This document shows positions 44,387-53,374 of a DNA stretch of 64,000 nucleotides, one piece after another. The notes beneath the pieces were generated by a model, which had not been told where the DNA came from, did not search any database, and saw nothing but the letters and a program-made list of their open reading frames with translations. The stretch comes from Lachnospiraceae bacterium XBB1006. GTDB taxonomy: Bacteria > Bacillota > Clostridia > Lachnospirales > Lachnospiraceae. A program made the position numbers and the translations under genes. The stretch lies in contig FOXT01000012.1 in assembly GCA_900115795.1 (NCBI GenBank), positions 43,573 through 107,572 of the forward strand, read 5' to 3'. Position 1 is the first letter of the stretch. The number at the start of each line of letters is the position of its first letter.

Positions 44387-44532
44387 CAAAGAGGTTCTAT
44401 TTTTCTATAAACTTTTGTAAATACTGGATTGCTACTCTTTTTGTCAGCCATACCCCGTTTACCGACCGATAGAACTTCTCTTGATTCCGATACATTTCTC
44501 CGCTTTTAACGATATAAATAACCGGCTTCCCA
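44387..44532 (-). pseudogene. Duplicated 3' end of kptA
   Basis: About 135 bases are nearly identical (around 90%) to the end of kptA (45061-45195), giving [20 protein letters not shown] in the same frame. Upstream the similarity stops abruptly. The palindrome P1 follows, as P2 follows the intact kptA. The 120-residue gene at 44603-44965 thus lies between two copies of the same repeat. Confidence 0.8.
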
Positions 44533-44602
44533 ATCAATCCTCTATTAGCATACTTCTTCTAACTCGAATTCCAGCCGATTTCTTCTCATTCTACGCTCCT
44601 TT

Positions 44603-44965
44603 TCAATAGCAAACAATTTTATTAAATATATCGGGATTCTCAAACTGAATATATTCATCCAATTCTCTATTATATTTAAATAACCAGCAGTTTTTTACTC
44701 TTGAATATAACCCGGGTCCTATTTCTTCAACTATTGCATAGTCATAACAAGTTTCCCAAATATCACATGCATTCATTCTTACAGCCATAATTGCATTCTC
44801 CTTTTCATGGAAAAAGCCAAAATTTTCTCGACACCCATAATTCAAAGGTATAACAGCAGGCTCTTTTACAATTGTCCCATCCTCTTGCTTTATTTCATTA
44901 AAGCGTTCTTCAAGTTTAGTACAAACTATTACTCTATATATGGGTGTAAAATCAATATCCATCAT
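44603..44965 (-). CDS. Hypothetical protein between two kptA repeats
   Basis: A 120-residue soluble protein with PLNYGCRENFGFF and YDYAIVEEIGPGLYS segments. Family not recognised. Its promoter carries palindrome P2, 61 bases before the start. It sits between intact kptA and a kptA 3' fragment, so it may have been inserted with one copy of the repeat, as modular cargo. Confidence 0.65.
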   Translation of the reverse strand: MMDIDFTPIYRVIVCTKLEERFNEIKQEDGTIVKEPAVIPLNYGCRENFGFFHEKENAIMAVRMNACDIWETCYDYAIVEEIGPGLYSRVKNCWLFKYNRELDEYIQFENPDIFNKIVCY

Positions 44966-45025
44966 TTTATATTCTCCTTGTCGTCTGTGTTAAAACTTAT
45001 CTGTGTTAAAACAAGTATAAAAGAA

Positions 45026-45051
45026 GGGATGTGCATTATTATGCACATCCC
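45026..45051 (-). promoter_or_regulatory. GGGATG palindrome P2 with -10 box
   Basis: A perfect palindrome, GGGATGTGCAT and ATGCACATCCC separated by TATT, overlaps the expected -35 position; TATACT follows at the -10 position on the minus strand. It lies 61 bases before the 120-residue gene and 19 bases after kptA, so it could also stop kptA transcripts. Confidence 0.7.
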
Positions 45052-45069
45052 TATGGCAGGTCTATTCTT

Positions 45070-45603
45070 CTATAATTTTTGCAAATACTGGATTGGTACT
45101 CTTTTTGTCAGCCATACCCCGTTTACCGACCGATAGAACTTCTCTTGATTCAAATACATTTCTCCGCTCTTGACAATATATATAACCGGCTTTCCGTGTC
45201 TGCTTCCCACTTTTCGAGCTGTTTCCTCATCCGCAGAAAGGTGAACATACAGCCTGGATTTCGGAATAAGACCTTGCTCATCAATAGATGCAACATATTT
45301 CTCTCCAGTACCGTGATAAAGAAACTCCGGAGGTTGTACTTCTTCGAGTTCAACGTCAACTGGAATAGAATGACCTTGGTTTGCTCTGATAAGCGTTTTA
45401 TCTTCATTGAACGAATAACGCTGTTTCTCGTCCTCCGCAACAATTCGTTCCAAAGTCCCCATATCCAAGGGATGTGACTTATTTACCCCTCGAATCAGCT
45501 CGTCAACATTAGCCCAGCCATGCTCATCGAGGGAAATGCCAATAACTTCCGGTTTATGCCTAAGGATAAGTGATATATATTTACTTGTTTCTTTATCTCC
45601 CAT
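45070..45603 (-). CDS. kptA: RNA 2'-phosphotransferase (Tpt1/KptA)
   Basis: About 177 residues. KptA transfers a 2'-phosphate from RNA to NAD, giving ADP-ribose cyclic phosphate. Conserved elements are [12 protein letters not shown] near the start, [34 protein letters not shown] and [10 protein letters not shown]. The ATG at 45603 (MGDKETS) has AAGG at good spacing. It follows the phosphatase gene closely. In bacteria without spliced tRNAs its role is unclear, so RNA repair or ADP-ribose signalling are possible here. Confidence 0.9.
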   Translation of the reverse strand: MGDKETSKYISLILRHKPEVIGISLDEHGWANVDELIRGVNKSHPLDMGTLERIVAEDEKQRYSFNEDKTLIRANQGHSIPVDVELEEVQPPEFLYHGTGEKYVASIDEQGLIPKSRLYVHLSADEETARKVGSRHGKPVIYIVKSGEMYLNQEKFYRSVNGVWLTKRVPIQYLQKL

Positions 45604-45618
45604 ATTTCCCATCCTTTT

Positions 45619-46359
45619 TCACTTACTTTCCCCACTCGAATAAAACTCCTCCCCTGTTTCAAGGCATACAGCAGCAAGTCTTCCTCCAGGCATCCCGCAG
45701 CCACAGTCAATCGCCATATGATTCAGATGCTTGTATATTTTACCGGGGTTAGGATTGCCCTCTATAAGTTGCGTCGGTGTATGCCCGGTAATTACGATTG
45801 TGTTTTCAAAATACTTTGTATCGTAGTCAGCCCTATCCCAAACAAGATTCTTCAAGGAATAATCTTCAATCCTTTTCGCCGGGCTATACTCGCCAAGCCC
45901 TGCATGAACTAATAGATACTTCTGCCCATTTACCGTTAGTTCCTCATACATGGAGAATTCCATAATGAAATTCAGTACCTCTCGACGCATTTCTTGCTCC
46001 AGCTGTTTAAATTCCTCTATGGTAGTCTCACTGCCGTTTCGTTGCCAATCGATAAGATTTCCGAGCAATTCAGCATCAATCGCTTCAACGGACTCTGTTG
46101 CAATCTGCGTATTTAAAAATCTTAGTCCATCCAACGCCATTAGCTCGTGATTACCCACAATGCAAATTACATTTGGCATTTCCATCAGTTTCAGAAGAGT
46201 CTTTATCGGGTGTGGTCCACGATCAACGACGTCCCCAAGCACATACAAAGTATCCGCGTCTTTCAACTGTATTAAATCCAGCAGTTCAATAAACTGATCG
46301 TAAAAGCCATGTATATCACTTACTTTCTTCAAATGGCCACTTTCTAATTGCATGGCCAT
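45619..46359 (-). CDS. PPP-type metallophosphatase (ApaH/PrpE-like)
   Basis: A 246-residue phosphoesterase with all family motifs: VSDIHGFYDQF, GDVVDRGPHP, VGNHELMAL, VHAGLG and GHTPT. These bind two metals. ApaH/PrpE-like members cut dinucleoside polyphosphates or phosphoproteins. The start is awkward: the motif-I strand begins inside the preceding gene (overlap 44 bases) and the usual N-terminal MxYVIS strand is replaced by MQLESGHLKKVSD. The scar at 39.1 kb still keeps NYVISDIHG, so the start here was probably rebuilt by recombination. Confidence 0.85.
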   Translation of the reverse strand: MAMQLESGHLKKVSDIHGFYDQFIELLDLIQLKDADTLYVLGDVVDRGPHPIKTLLKLMEMPNVICIVGNHELMALDGLRFLNTQIATESVEAIDAELLGNLIDWQRNGSETTIEEFKQLEQEMRREVLNFIMEFSMYEELTVNGQKYLLVHAGLGEYSPAKRIEDYSLKNLVWDRADYDTKYFENTIVITGHTPTQLIEGNPNPGKIYKHLNHMAIDCGCGMPGGRLAAVCLETGEEFYSSGESK

Positions 46360-47113
46360 AAACCCACAAGGCTTGATCTAATTCACGCGAAATAAACATA
46401 ATATCACCGTTCTTATGTATTTCATCTGGAAAAACCTCGTTCAAAAGCCACATATATTCCTCGAGATTATTTACCGCCAAGAAATACTCTTTATTAACTC
46501 TGTCTTTTCCTTTCGGATGATCATTCTTCAGCGGAGCATCTGGAACAAATACTTCAAGTGGCGACTTACCCATCCTAAGAGCTTTCACTGCCACATGTGC
46601 GAATCGATCATAGATGGGAATAGCTCCCTTTGAAAGGAAAAACATTTGATTAATTATATATACCGTCCCATAGTTGAATAAGCTATAGGTATCCTTTATC
46701 TTCAAAAAGAGTTTTCTTCTATCATCCTCTAACGCAAAATTGTATCCTTTTACATCTATCGGGTTACCACTCACATATTTATCAAACTCTTCTCCCGTAA
46801 ATGCTTCTGAATCTTTAGTAAGTTTTATTGGAGATCCATTTCCATTATTCCATATGTCTGGCAACGGCTTAACGTAATCAAAATGTCCATCCTTCCAGGC
46901 TGCCTTTCCAGCTTTCCATGCAAAAGATTGAGCGTCAAAAATGCCTTTTTTTATTTTTTCCGTAATATATTCTTCTACACCTGGATTTGTTCTATTAAGG
47001 GTTTTAGGTATGCCGGCATTATTAAAATCTTCGTCTGAAATAGGATCCTGTGGGCTATCTAAATAAAACCGTGAATATTGTTTTATAAAACTGTATGCAT
47101 CCATTTTACTCAT
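46316..47113 (-). CDS. Hypothetical protein, weakly HhH-glycosylase-like
   Basis: A 265-residue protein. The middle segment NYGTVYIINQMFFLSKGAIP then IYDRFAHVAVKALRMG vaguely resembles the helix-hairpin-helix region of small-molecule or DNA-binding families in which IYD-R recurs; no catalytic motif is certain. It overlaps WYL by 8 bases and the phosphatase by 44 bases, so it lies in the same operon. Confidence 0.6.
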   Translation of the reverse strand: MSKMDAYSFIKQYSRFYLDSPQDPISDEDFNNAGIPKTLNRTNPGVEEYITEKIKKGIFDAQSFAWKAGKAAWKDGHFDYVKPLPDIWNNGNGSPIKLTKDSEAFTGEEFDKYVSGNPIDVKGYNFALEDDRRKLFLKIKDTYSLFNYGTVYIINQMFFLSKGAIPIYDRFAHVAVKALRMGKSPLEVFVPDAPLKNDHPKGKDRVNKEYFLAVNNLEEYMWLLNEVFPDEIHKNGDIMFISRELDQALWVYGHAIRKWPFEESK

Positions 47114-48197
47114 ACGCCCTATACCCCCTTCTCAATTCATTTTTCACCTGCTCGCGCAGCTCCAACGGTTCTAGTATTTCTACATCCGGTGCATAACTCT
47201 TTGCAAACTGAACCATTGCAGTCTCATTCACTTTAGCCTTCACGCATACTGTGTCCTCAGTCTCATCGAAAAAGCGCACATCTTTGCCGAACATATCAAT
47301 AATGTCACTGATCATAGGTTTAACTATTCGGAACGTAACCGTAGAATCTTCACTGGAATACATATAAACATGTTGCTTCATATATTCTGCAAGATCCAGC
47401 CTTTTCCCTTTTGACCACTTCAGCTTTTCAAACGGCTTAGCCTTAGCATCAAGAATTTCAATATCGGTTATACGATCAACCCGATAATTGGATATATCAT
47501 CGTAATAATCATAATTGCAGATCAGATAATACTTTCCCTCTTTTGCTACCATCTGATATGGGCTAACGACATAAACACGCTCTTCGCCTTCTTTGTCAAG
47601 CTTTGGATGCTGCTTCTTATCAGTTCCATACTCAAGATATTTAAAAGAAACCTTCCTGCCTTTGCTGATTGCTTCATCAAGGACGTCAATGTTATAAAAG
47701 ACCTGTCTGTTATTTGTCTTATCTTCCGGCATTGTGCAAATATAATTCATACTGGCGCGGAAGTACTTATTGGAGAGCGACTCCAGTTTCAGAACAAGTT
47801 CTTTGCACTGGCTATATGGAATATGTTTTGAAAACAGGAGTGAATCAATAAGCAATCTCAGTTCAGGCTTCGAAAAATCTCTTACGAGATAAAAGCTCGA
47901 CATAATGGTGCTTTCTTCTACCTCGCCGGTCTTTTCATTTCGAATCATCCTGGTCGTTTCCTGCGATTCGATTTCATAACCAAGTTCAATGAGATCCATC
48001 AGATTGCTTTTTACAGTTCTCCGGTCAACTTCCATATCGTAGTCCTGCTTTAGCAGTTCCAACAGTTCGGCCTGCGTCAATCGGTGATCCTCATCCGTAT
48101 ATTTTTTCAGTATCTCCAATGTATTAAAGAGACTTAACTTCTTTGCCTGTCTGCCCAATTTTTGATTACTCCTTTCGTTTTCACCCGTTATTTGCAT
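47106..48197 (-). CDS. WYL-domain regulator of the SLOG/KptA cluster
   Basis: A 363-residue WYL protein. The N-terminal winged helix (LTQAELLELLKQDYDMEVDRRTV) is followed by the WYL domain (YNIDVLDEAISKGRKVSFKYLEYG, VVSPYQMVAKEGKYYLICNYD) and a WCX tail. It overlaps the DUF2779 gene by 10 bases. As the only classical regulator in the cluster it is the best candidate to bind the GGGATG palindromes, but this is not shown. Confidence 0.9.
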   Translation of the reverse strand: MQITGENERSNQKLGRQAKKLSLFNTLEILKKYTDEDHRLTQAELLELLKQDYDMEVDRRTVKSNLMDLIELGYEIESQETTRMIRNEKTGEVEESTIMSSFYLVRDFSKPELRLLIDSLLFSKHIPYSQCKELVLKLESLSNKYFRASMNYICTMPEDKTNNRQVFYNIDVLDEAISKGRKVSFKYLEYGTDKKQHPKLDKEGEERVYVVSPYQMVAKEGKYYLICNYDYYDDISNYRVDRITDIEILDAKAKPFEKLKWSKGKRLDLAEYMKQHVYMYSSEDSTVTFRIVKPMISDIIDMFGKDVRFFDETEDTVCVKAKVNETAMVQFAKSYAPDVEILEPLELREQVKNELRRGYRAYE

Positions 48198-49675
48198 ACC
48201 TCTCTTAATTTGGCAAGAACTTTGACCATTGCATACGTATCAAGGCCGCAGTATTTCAATAGATTCCGTCTTGTTATTTCAATCTCCTCCGGTGTCTTGT
48301 TTACCAGGTTTGCGTATGCAGACGAAGCCTCCCCGCCATGATGAATTTCCTCCAGCGAATGGTAATCCAGTTCCGGATCATTCGGATACAGTGCCGGTAA
48401 AACGTACTTGATCGAATAAGACCCCTGCATAGCCTTTGTATAATAATGCTGGTTTTGGAAGGGTATCATAAGATCACAAATATTATCTCGGATTGCTAAT
48501 AGGTGATCTGCAAGATCCGGAAAGGCCGTTGCCAAGGACTTCAACACTCTACGTTCAAATGACATATTATATGCAAGGACACATACATCCGTAGGAAAAT
48601 CCATGCAAAGACTTTCTGCAATTGCTCTTCTCGGATCAGTTCCTTCTTTCGCCAGAAACTCTTTATGTTCCAATCTCCCGTCTTCATGCTCTATATGTAA
48701 TGAATACTGGAATGGTATCTGTTCATACGGATGCAATCCATCATATTCCGGTATCGCCTGCTGGAATGTTTCAAAATCCAAATGATACAACGGATACCGT
48801 AACGTATCCAAAAACTCTTTGATTTTTTCAGGTATGATCACATCAGGACGATCAAAGTAATCTGTCTCAACCTGCTGCAATTGTTTATCACTTAATTTTG
48901 GTTTGCAACGAATAACATCCTCAAAAGAAATAATCCCCTGGTGATAATACTCATACTTCTTGGACGTAAAAAGCCCCTTGATGTCAAATACAGACCTCTC
49001 AGGAATATGTCTATGACAATAATCGTAGTACGCACATTCATAAGGGACCTCACAGCAAAGGGCGATATCTTTTTCGGGTTCTTCCGTATTCTCTTGGAAA
49101 AGGCGGATCTGCCTTACATTATCTTCAACCTCCTGCAACTTATCTTTAACAACATCCGTATAATCCTTAACTACGAATAGTTTATCCAGTTCCAGTTCAC
49201 CGTGTCGCTCATATGAAGAGTCTATATGCATAAGCGAAGCACTTTTTATCTTCATTCCACACTTTGAAAGAACATAGTATTGAAAAGCAAGATCATCGAC
49301 ATAGATATCTTTAACCTCTGTCGAGCTCTTTACTTCCACAATACTGCATTCTTCACCATGTACGCGCAACAGATCCACTGAGCAAAAAAGTCCATCCCAA
49401 TAAAACGAAGCTTCCGCTATGGTTCTTTCGCCTTTTTCCTCCTCGATCAGTCTCTTCGTATCGGAAACCATTTTTCCCTTATCAAGATTAAACTCTACGA
49501 GCGTGTTTTCTCCAAAATATCCGCGTGCAAGATCTCCAACCCTTGTGCCTGTTTCCAACACAGAGTCATCGCCGAGTTTTGCTTTTTCGCTCATATGTGT
49601 GTCCATCCAAAGGATCTTCGGACACTGGACTCCTTTACAATATTTTGATTTGCTTAATCCAAACTGTTTGTCCAT
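48188..49675 (-). CDS. DUF2779-family protein, Cas4/PD-(D/E)xK-like
   Basis: A 495-residue protein of the DUF2779 family. It begins LSKSKYCKGVQCPKILW. The nuclease-like core is FCSVDLLRVHGE then SIVEVKSSTEVK (D...EVK). A cysteine group CCEVPYECAYYDYC is like the Fe-S ligands of Cas4 proteins. The C-terminal half has an RNase H/DnaQ-like HLDFETFQQAIP motif and CGLDTYAMV. AAGGTG precedes the ATG. It heads the operon with WYL, behind a palindromic promoter. Confidence 0.85.
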   Translation of the reverse strand: MDKQFGLSKSKYCKGVQCPKILWMDTHMSEKAKLGDDSVLETGTRVGDLARGYFGENTLVEFNLDKGKMVSDTKRLIEEEKGERTIAEASFYWDGLFCSVDLLRVHGEECSIVEVKSSTEVKDIYVDDLAFQYYVLSKCGMKIKSASLMHIDSSYERHGELELDKLFVVKDYTDVVKDKLQEVEDNVRQIRLFQENTEEPEKDIALCCEVPYECAYYDYCHRHIPERSVFDIKGLFTSKKYEYYHQGIISFEDVIRCKPKLSDKQLQQVETDYFDRPDVIIPEKIKEFLDTLRYPLYHLDFETFQQAIPEYDGLHPYEQIPFQYSLHIEHEDGRLEHKEFLAKEGTDPRRAIAESLCMDFPTDVCVLAYNMSFERRVLKSLATAFPDLADHLLAIRDNICDLMIPFQNQHYYTKAMQGSYSIKYVLPALYPNDPELDYHSLEEIHHGGEASSAYANLVNKTPEEIEITRRNLLKYCGLDTYAMVKVLAKLREVCK

Positions 49676-49728
49676 AAAACACCTTCATTGTCTGTCCATA
49701 TAGCACTTATAATGCTCGCTCCCATCAT
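49654..49728 (-). CDS. Putative 24-residue leader peptide
   Basis: A short ORF MMGASIISAIWTDNEGVLWT ending NSLD overlaps the DUF2779 start in another frame. It has a strong AAGGAG site 5 bases before its ATG. It may couple or attenuate translation of DUF2779, or be chance. Confidence 0.4.
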   Translation of the reverse strand: MMGASIISAIWTDNEGVLWTNSLD

Positions 49729-49764
49729 AGCGTCTCCTTATCAAACGTTTAAAGCTATGCTTTA

Positions 49765-49801
49765 ATCATAACGCTAAAATAGGATGTTTTCAACCTATTT
49801 T
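49765..49801 (-). promoter_or_regulatory. Promoter and operator of the DUF2779-WYL operon
   Basis: -35 TTGAAA (49788-49793), 17-base spacer, -10 TATGAT (49765-49770) on the minus strand. An inverted repeat AAAATAGG...CCTATTTT (49776-49801, ten-base spacer) covers the -35. It differs from the GGGATG palindromes. Confidence 0.7.
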
Positions 49802-49831
49802 GACAGTTGTGTCATATCGTTCGGATATTCA

Positions 49832-51871
49832 TCAAACAGCAAAACCTATCTTGTTTTCTGTCTTTTTAGCTTTTACAGGGGCTTCAATATCCTCAGCCCG
49901 GATCGTCTTCACGTCGTCCTGAGAGATCGAATCAAAATCCATGTGAACAAGTCTGCTACTCTGAGCAATTCTTGCTTTCTCGATTACATTCCTGACATAT
50001 CGGCCGTTTCCGAAATCAGACTGAGTGCACGCTTCCTCCATGACACCTTTAATCCGCTCCATAGCTCCTGCATCAATGACCATACCTTTCTGAGATGCGA
50101 TATGATTCGCAATCTGACAAAGCTCATCTGCGTTGTAGTCCTCAAAGTTAATATGATGGGCGATACGGGATCTCAAACCCGGATTCTTATCAAGGAAGCA
50201 TTCCATCTTATCAGGATATCCTGCAAAGATTACAATAAGCTCGTCTCTGTGATTCTCCATTTCCTGAACGATGGTATTGATTGCTTCATCTCCGTACAAT
50301 CCGTCACGATCATCAACAAGAGAATATGCTTCATCAATGAAAAGAATCCCGCCCAAAGCCTCTTTAAACTTTCTTTTGACCGTAGGAGCGGTCCATCCGA
50401 CATACTTACCGACCAGATCCGCTCTACCAACCTCAACGATCTGTCCTTTTGAGATCACATCATTATCCTTCAGAATCCGTGCAAATAACCTTGCCACGGA
50501 AGTCTTCGCCGTACCGGGATTACCGGTAAAGATCATATGATTACAGATACTATCATCTGATAAGCCTTTATCCTTAAACAGTTTCTGGGCTTTATAACTA
50601 TCCAGTGCCTGCTGGATCATCTTTTTTGCGGACTCCAAACCGATCATGGATTCCAGCTCTTCATACGCACTTCCTTTCGGTTTGCTCGCCTTTACTTCCG
50701 ATTTGGCCTCGGAGATATCCTTATACTGGCTGTATACGGATGTTTTTAGTTTTTTGCTGTACCATTCATCAAAGATTGCATTCAATTCCGGAACCAGATA
50801 TCCGTGTCCCTTTTCGACTCTGTCCATAAGTTCTTTATCAGTCCTTACGCCACGATCCTTTGCGCGTCCCTTGAGATATGTAATCGCAGTTTTGTCGATT
50901 GCTAATTCCTCTTTGATTTCTACAAAAGTACAATCGCCAACATTTTCAAATATCTTCATCCGAAGAGCTGTACATTCCCTCGGAAGTTGAACGATTGTTA
51001 AAACATCGCAACAATAACGGCGAATGATCTTGCACACATCCTCCAAAAAATAGAGACTGCCATCAGCACGATCATCATCCGGATTCACGGTTCCATAGAC
51101 GCTTACTACCATCGTGCCACCGGTACACGTCTTGAATAGAGATTCCACTGTCTTCCTGGAATAGTGTTCCTCCGGGCAGAGTTCAAGTTCACAGTATCGA
51201 CGATTCTCGATTCTTCCCACATCATATAAAGCCTGAATGAGCAGCTGTGTGATACCTTCCTGCGTTCTTTCATCATCGCTCTCGATCATATAATCAACAG
51301 GATGTCCATACGCCTTCTTCTTGGGAGTCCCGGCGTAAATACGATCCAACTCGGGAACAAAAGTATCCTTTGCAAAATAATTTTTTGCTGCAAGATATAC
51401 CGCGTCCTTACTACGTTCACGAAGGATTCTCTCCTCGAAATCAATGCGCATACCTCTCGGACCGTTATGTACCAGATCCTCCAGTTCAAATTCCCGTAAA
51501 ACATCATATTCATCGTGGACATAGCCATTTCTTTCCCCGGAACTCAGCTTCTGCACAAAGTCGTGCAATGTTGTCTCTCTGATTTCTATGCAATCAACCT
51601 CAAGCTTTCCCTTTTTGACAAAGCCATCTACGAAATCGTTCACATTCAAATAGTCACGTAAAATCAGCCCAAAAACACATTCCCCATATGATGAAGTGCT
51701 GATAAAGAAATAGCCTTTATCAATAATCTTTTCATTAAATCGCTCACAGCTGACAGAAAGGGCATTGCCTAAATCTCTGTCAACAGATCTTCTTCCCACT
51801 CTTTCTCTGGGAGCAACTATCACTTCGCCATCTTTTGTATTGATCGTCATTTCAATCTTGTAAAACTGCAT
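49832..51871 (-). CDS. CbbX/SpoVK-type AAA+ ATPase
   Basis: A 679-residue protein. The C-terminal 290 residues are a CbbX/SpoVK-like AAA+ core: GLESAKKMIQQAL, Walker A FTGNPGTAKTSVARLFA near residues 440-456, pore-loop-like YVGWTAPTVKRKF, Walker B GGILFIDEAYSL, and arginine-finger region NPGLRSRI. The N-terminal 380 residues contain strand-rich unknown parts and likely choose the substrate. It follows the SLOG gene by 32 bases. Confidence 0.9.
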   Translation of the reverse strand: MQFYKIEMTINTKDGEVIVAPRERVGRRSVDRDLGNALSVSCERFNEKIIDKGYFFISTSSYGECVFGLILRDYLNVNDFVDGFVKKGKLEVDCIEIRETTLHDFVQKLSSGERNGYVHDEYDVLREFELEDLVHNGPRGMRIDFEERILRERSKDAVYLAAKNYFAKDTFVPELDRIYAGTPKKKAYGHPVDYMIESDDERTQEGITQLLIQALYDVGRIENRRYCELELCPEEHYSRKTVESLFKTCTGGTMVVSVYGTVNPDDDRADGSLYFLEDVCKIIRRYCCDVLTIVQLPRECTALRMKIFENVGDCTFVEIKEELAIDKTAITYLKGRAKDRGVRTDKELMDRVEKGHGYLVPELNAIFDEWYSKKLKTSVYSQYKDISEAKSEVKASKPKGSAYEELESMIGLESAKKMIQQALDSYKAQKLFKDKGLSDDSICNHMIFTGNPGTAKTSVARLFARILKDNDVISKGQIVEVGRADLVGKYVGWTAPTVKRKFKEALGGILFIDEAYSLVDDRDGLYGDEAINTIVQEMENHRDELIVIFAGYPDKMECFLDKNPGLRSRIAHHINFEDYNADELCQIANHIASQKGMVIDAGAMERIKGVMEEACTQSDFGNGRYVRNVIEKARIAQSSRLVHMDFDSISQDDVKTIRAEDIEAPVKAKKTENKIGFAV

Positions 51872-51903
51872 ATGCTACCTCCGAATTCTCTTTTCCGCCT
51901 TTC

Positions 51904-52392
51904 TTACTTTATCGAAACAATTTCTTTGCCGTGTCCCTTCGCATACAGGATTGTTTCCTTTGTTCCACCTGGAGCTCCAGTATAAACAGCAATCAATCGC
52001 TTGGAATTATCTACCATCCACTCATTACGTCTAAAGAATGCGACCCGTCCAGGTCTGTCGCTCACGTAAGTCACCCCGTTCGCTGCTTTAAGAACAGCAT
52101 GGTATCTTTCATGCCAATCCTTCTCCCAGCGATCTTCCATACCACGGAATGCTACCGCTGAGAAAAGCCGGATTTCTTTGACTTTCATTTCCTCTCTGAT
52201 CTTAAGCACAATCTCGGCAGCCCAAAGATCAACGCCCCTTTGCATACCAGAAATAAAATCGGTATATCCATCGTCTATTGCATTTCTAATCTGTGTTTCA
52301 AGCCATTCCTGGACTTTGTTCTCTGCCATATCCAATCGTTCCGGTCTGTGCCCGGTAAAACATACCGCATGTTCTACATCTATCTTTGCCAT
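51904..52392 (-). CDS. SLOG-family protein (DUF1273/YpsA-like)
   Basis: About 162 residues: CFTGHRPERLD near the start, FISGMQRGVDLWAAEIVL in the middle, then LIAVYTGAPGGTKETILYAK, the pattern of the DUF1273/YpsA SLOG proteins. These have a Rossmann-type nucleotide-binding fold; ligands are not settled. The ATG at 52392 (MAKIDVEH) follows GGAGA. It lies between the AAA and pentapeptide genes on one transcript, the second SLOG protein of the cluster. Confidence 0.85.
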   Translation of the reverse strand: MAKIDVEHAVCFTGHRPERLDMAENKVQEWLETQIRNAIDDGYTDFISGMQRGVDLWAAEIVLKIREEMKVKEIRLFSAVAFRGMEDRWEKDWHERYHAVLKAANGVTYVSDRPGRVAFFRRNEWMVDNSKRLIAVYTGAPGGTKETILYAKGHGKEIVSIK

Positions 52393-52413
52393 GATCATTC
52401 TCCTTTTCTTGCT

Positions 52414-53310
52414 TTATTCATTTTCTTCATCTCTTTCAGCCTCTTCTCTATCAGGAAGCGCCTCTGCGTCTGCACGGGAAAGGACAAAATAGATTCCGGA
52501 CACATCACTAAATCGCCTAGGATCAAGTTCCTCCGCAATTACTTTAGCCCCTTTGGCATACTTAAACTCTTTGTTATAACGGCTTACAGCTTCATCCACA
52601 GAAATTCCATCCTTATCGTAGATTTCCAGAACAACAGCTTCGGACGCTCTGCAGTTGTACACTGTGTTACCCTTTCGCTCCGCATGCTCGGGGATCAACA
52701 GTTTCACAATTTTTCCATCTCTACACTTTTTCCATGCAATAAATGAGCCTTCTTCAGGACAGAACATGTGCATACGAAGACCTTTTACACCTTTTAAGTA
52801 TTCAGGATCAAAGTCCGCACACGCGAAGCATGCCTCTTCCAGATCTGAACCCGTAAAATCGCAATTACAGATCTGCGCCTCAAAGAAGTCTGCCTTTTTC
52901 AAAGAAGCATTCGTTATTTCGCAGTCCCACATACAGACGAACGTAAAACGTGTCTTTTCTCCTTTACACCCATTGAGCTTTGAGAGAGTAAGGTTTGCAT
53001 TTATAAAAACTGTTTCATCCAACATAGCTTCTGTGAGATCGATATTGTGGAGATATGCACCCCAGAGATTTGCGTGTGAAAGGTTAGCTCGGGTGAGATT
53101 CGCGCCACCAAGATTCACGCCCTTCATTTCTGCATACGAAAAATCCATTCCGGACAGATTCATCTCGCTAAGGTCAACATCAGAAAAATCTGCACGTTTT
53201 CCTTTCTCATGATTCTTAAGCCACTTTGCGTGTTCTTCCATGCGATGGTCAAACTCTGCTCTTTCAATCTTCTTCTGTGATAATACCGTCATTCCCATAG
53301 ATATCTGCAT
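52414..53310 (-). CDS. Pentapeptide-repeat protein
   Basis: A 298-residue protein with a long pentapeptide tract at about residues 40-160 (NLSGMDFSYAEMKGVNLGGA, ANLTRANLSHANLWGAYL), which folds as a right-handed quadrilateral beta helix. Cysteines in ICNCDFTG and ACFACADF may stabilise it. The C-terminal 100 residues are different. Some such proteins mimic DNA and inhibit gyrase; that cannot be claimed here. It is the first gene of an operon with SLOG and AAA, behind palindrome P3. Confidence 0.85.
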   Translation of the reverse strand: MQISMGMTVLSQKKIERAEFDHRMEEHAKWLKNHEKGKRADFSDVDLSEMNLSGMDFSYAEMKGVNLGGANLTRANLSHANLWGAYLHNIDLTEAMLDETVFINANLTLSKLNGCKGEKTRFTFVCMWDCEITNASLKKADFFEAQICNCDFTGSDLEEACFACADFDPEYLKGVKGLRMHMFCPEEGSFIAWKKCRDGKIVKLLIPEHAERKGNTVYNCRASEAVVLEIYDKDGISVDEAVSRYNKEFKYAKGAKVIAEELDPRRFSDVSGIYFVLSRADAEALPDREEAERDEENE

Positions 53311-53374
53311 AAATCCACCTTTTCCTTTCGTAAACCGACCATCTCTTTTGCTCTTGTACCCACATAATACAAGG

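Noticed and set aside
44353-45051. GGGATG palindromes as plain terminators
   Set aside because: P3 lies far from any upstream gene end, and all three have the same distance to a start codon and a -10 box, so a promoter role is preferred. Termination is kept as an alternative.
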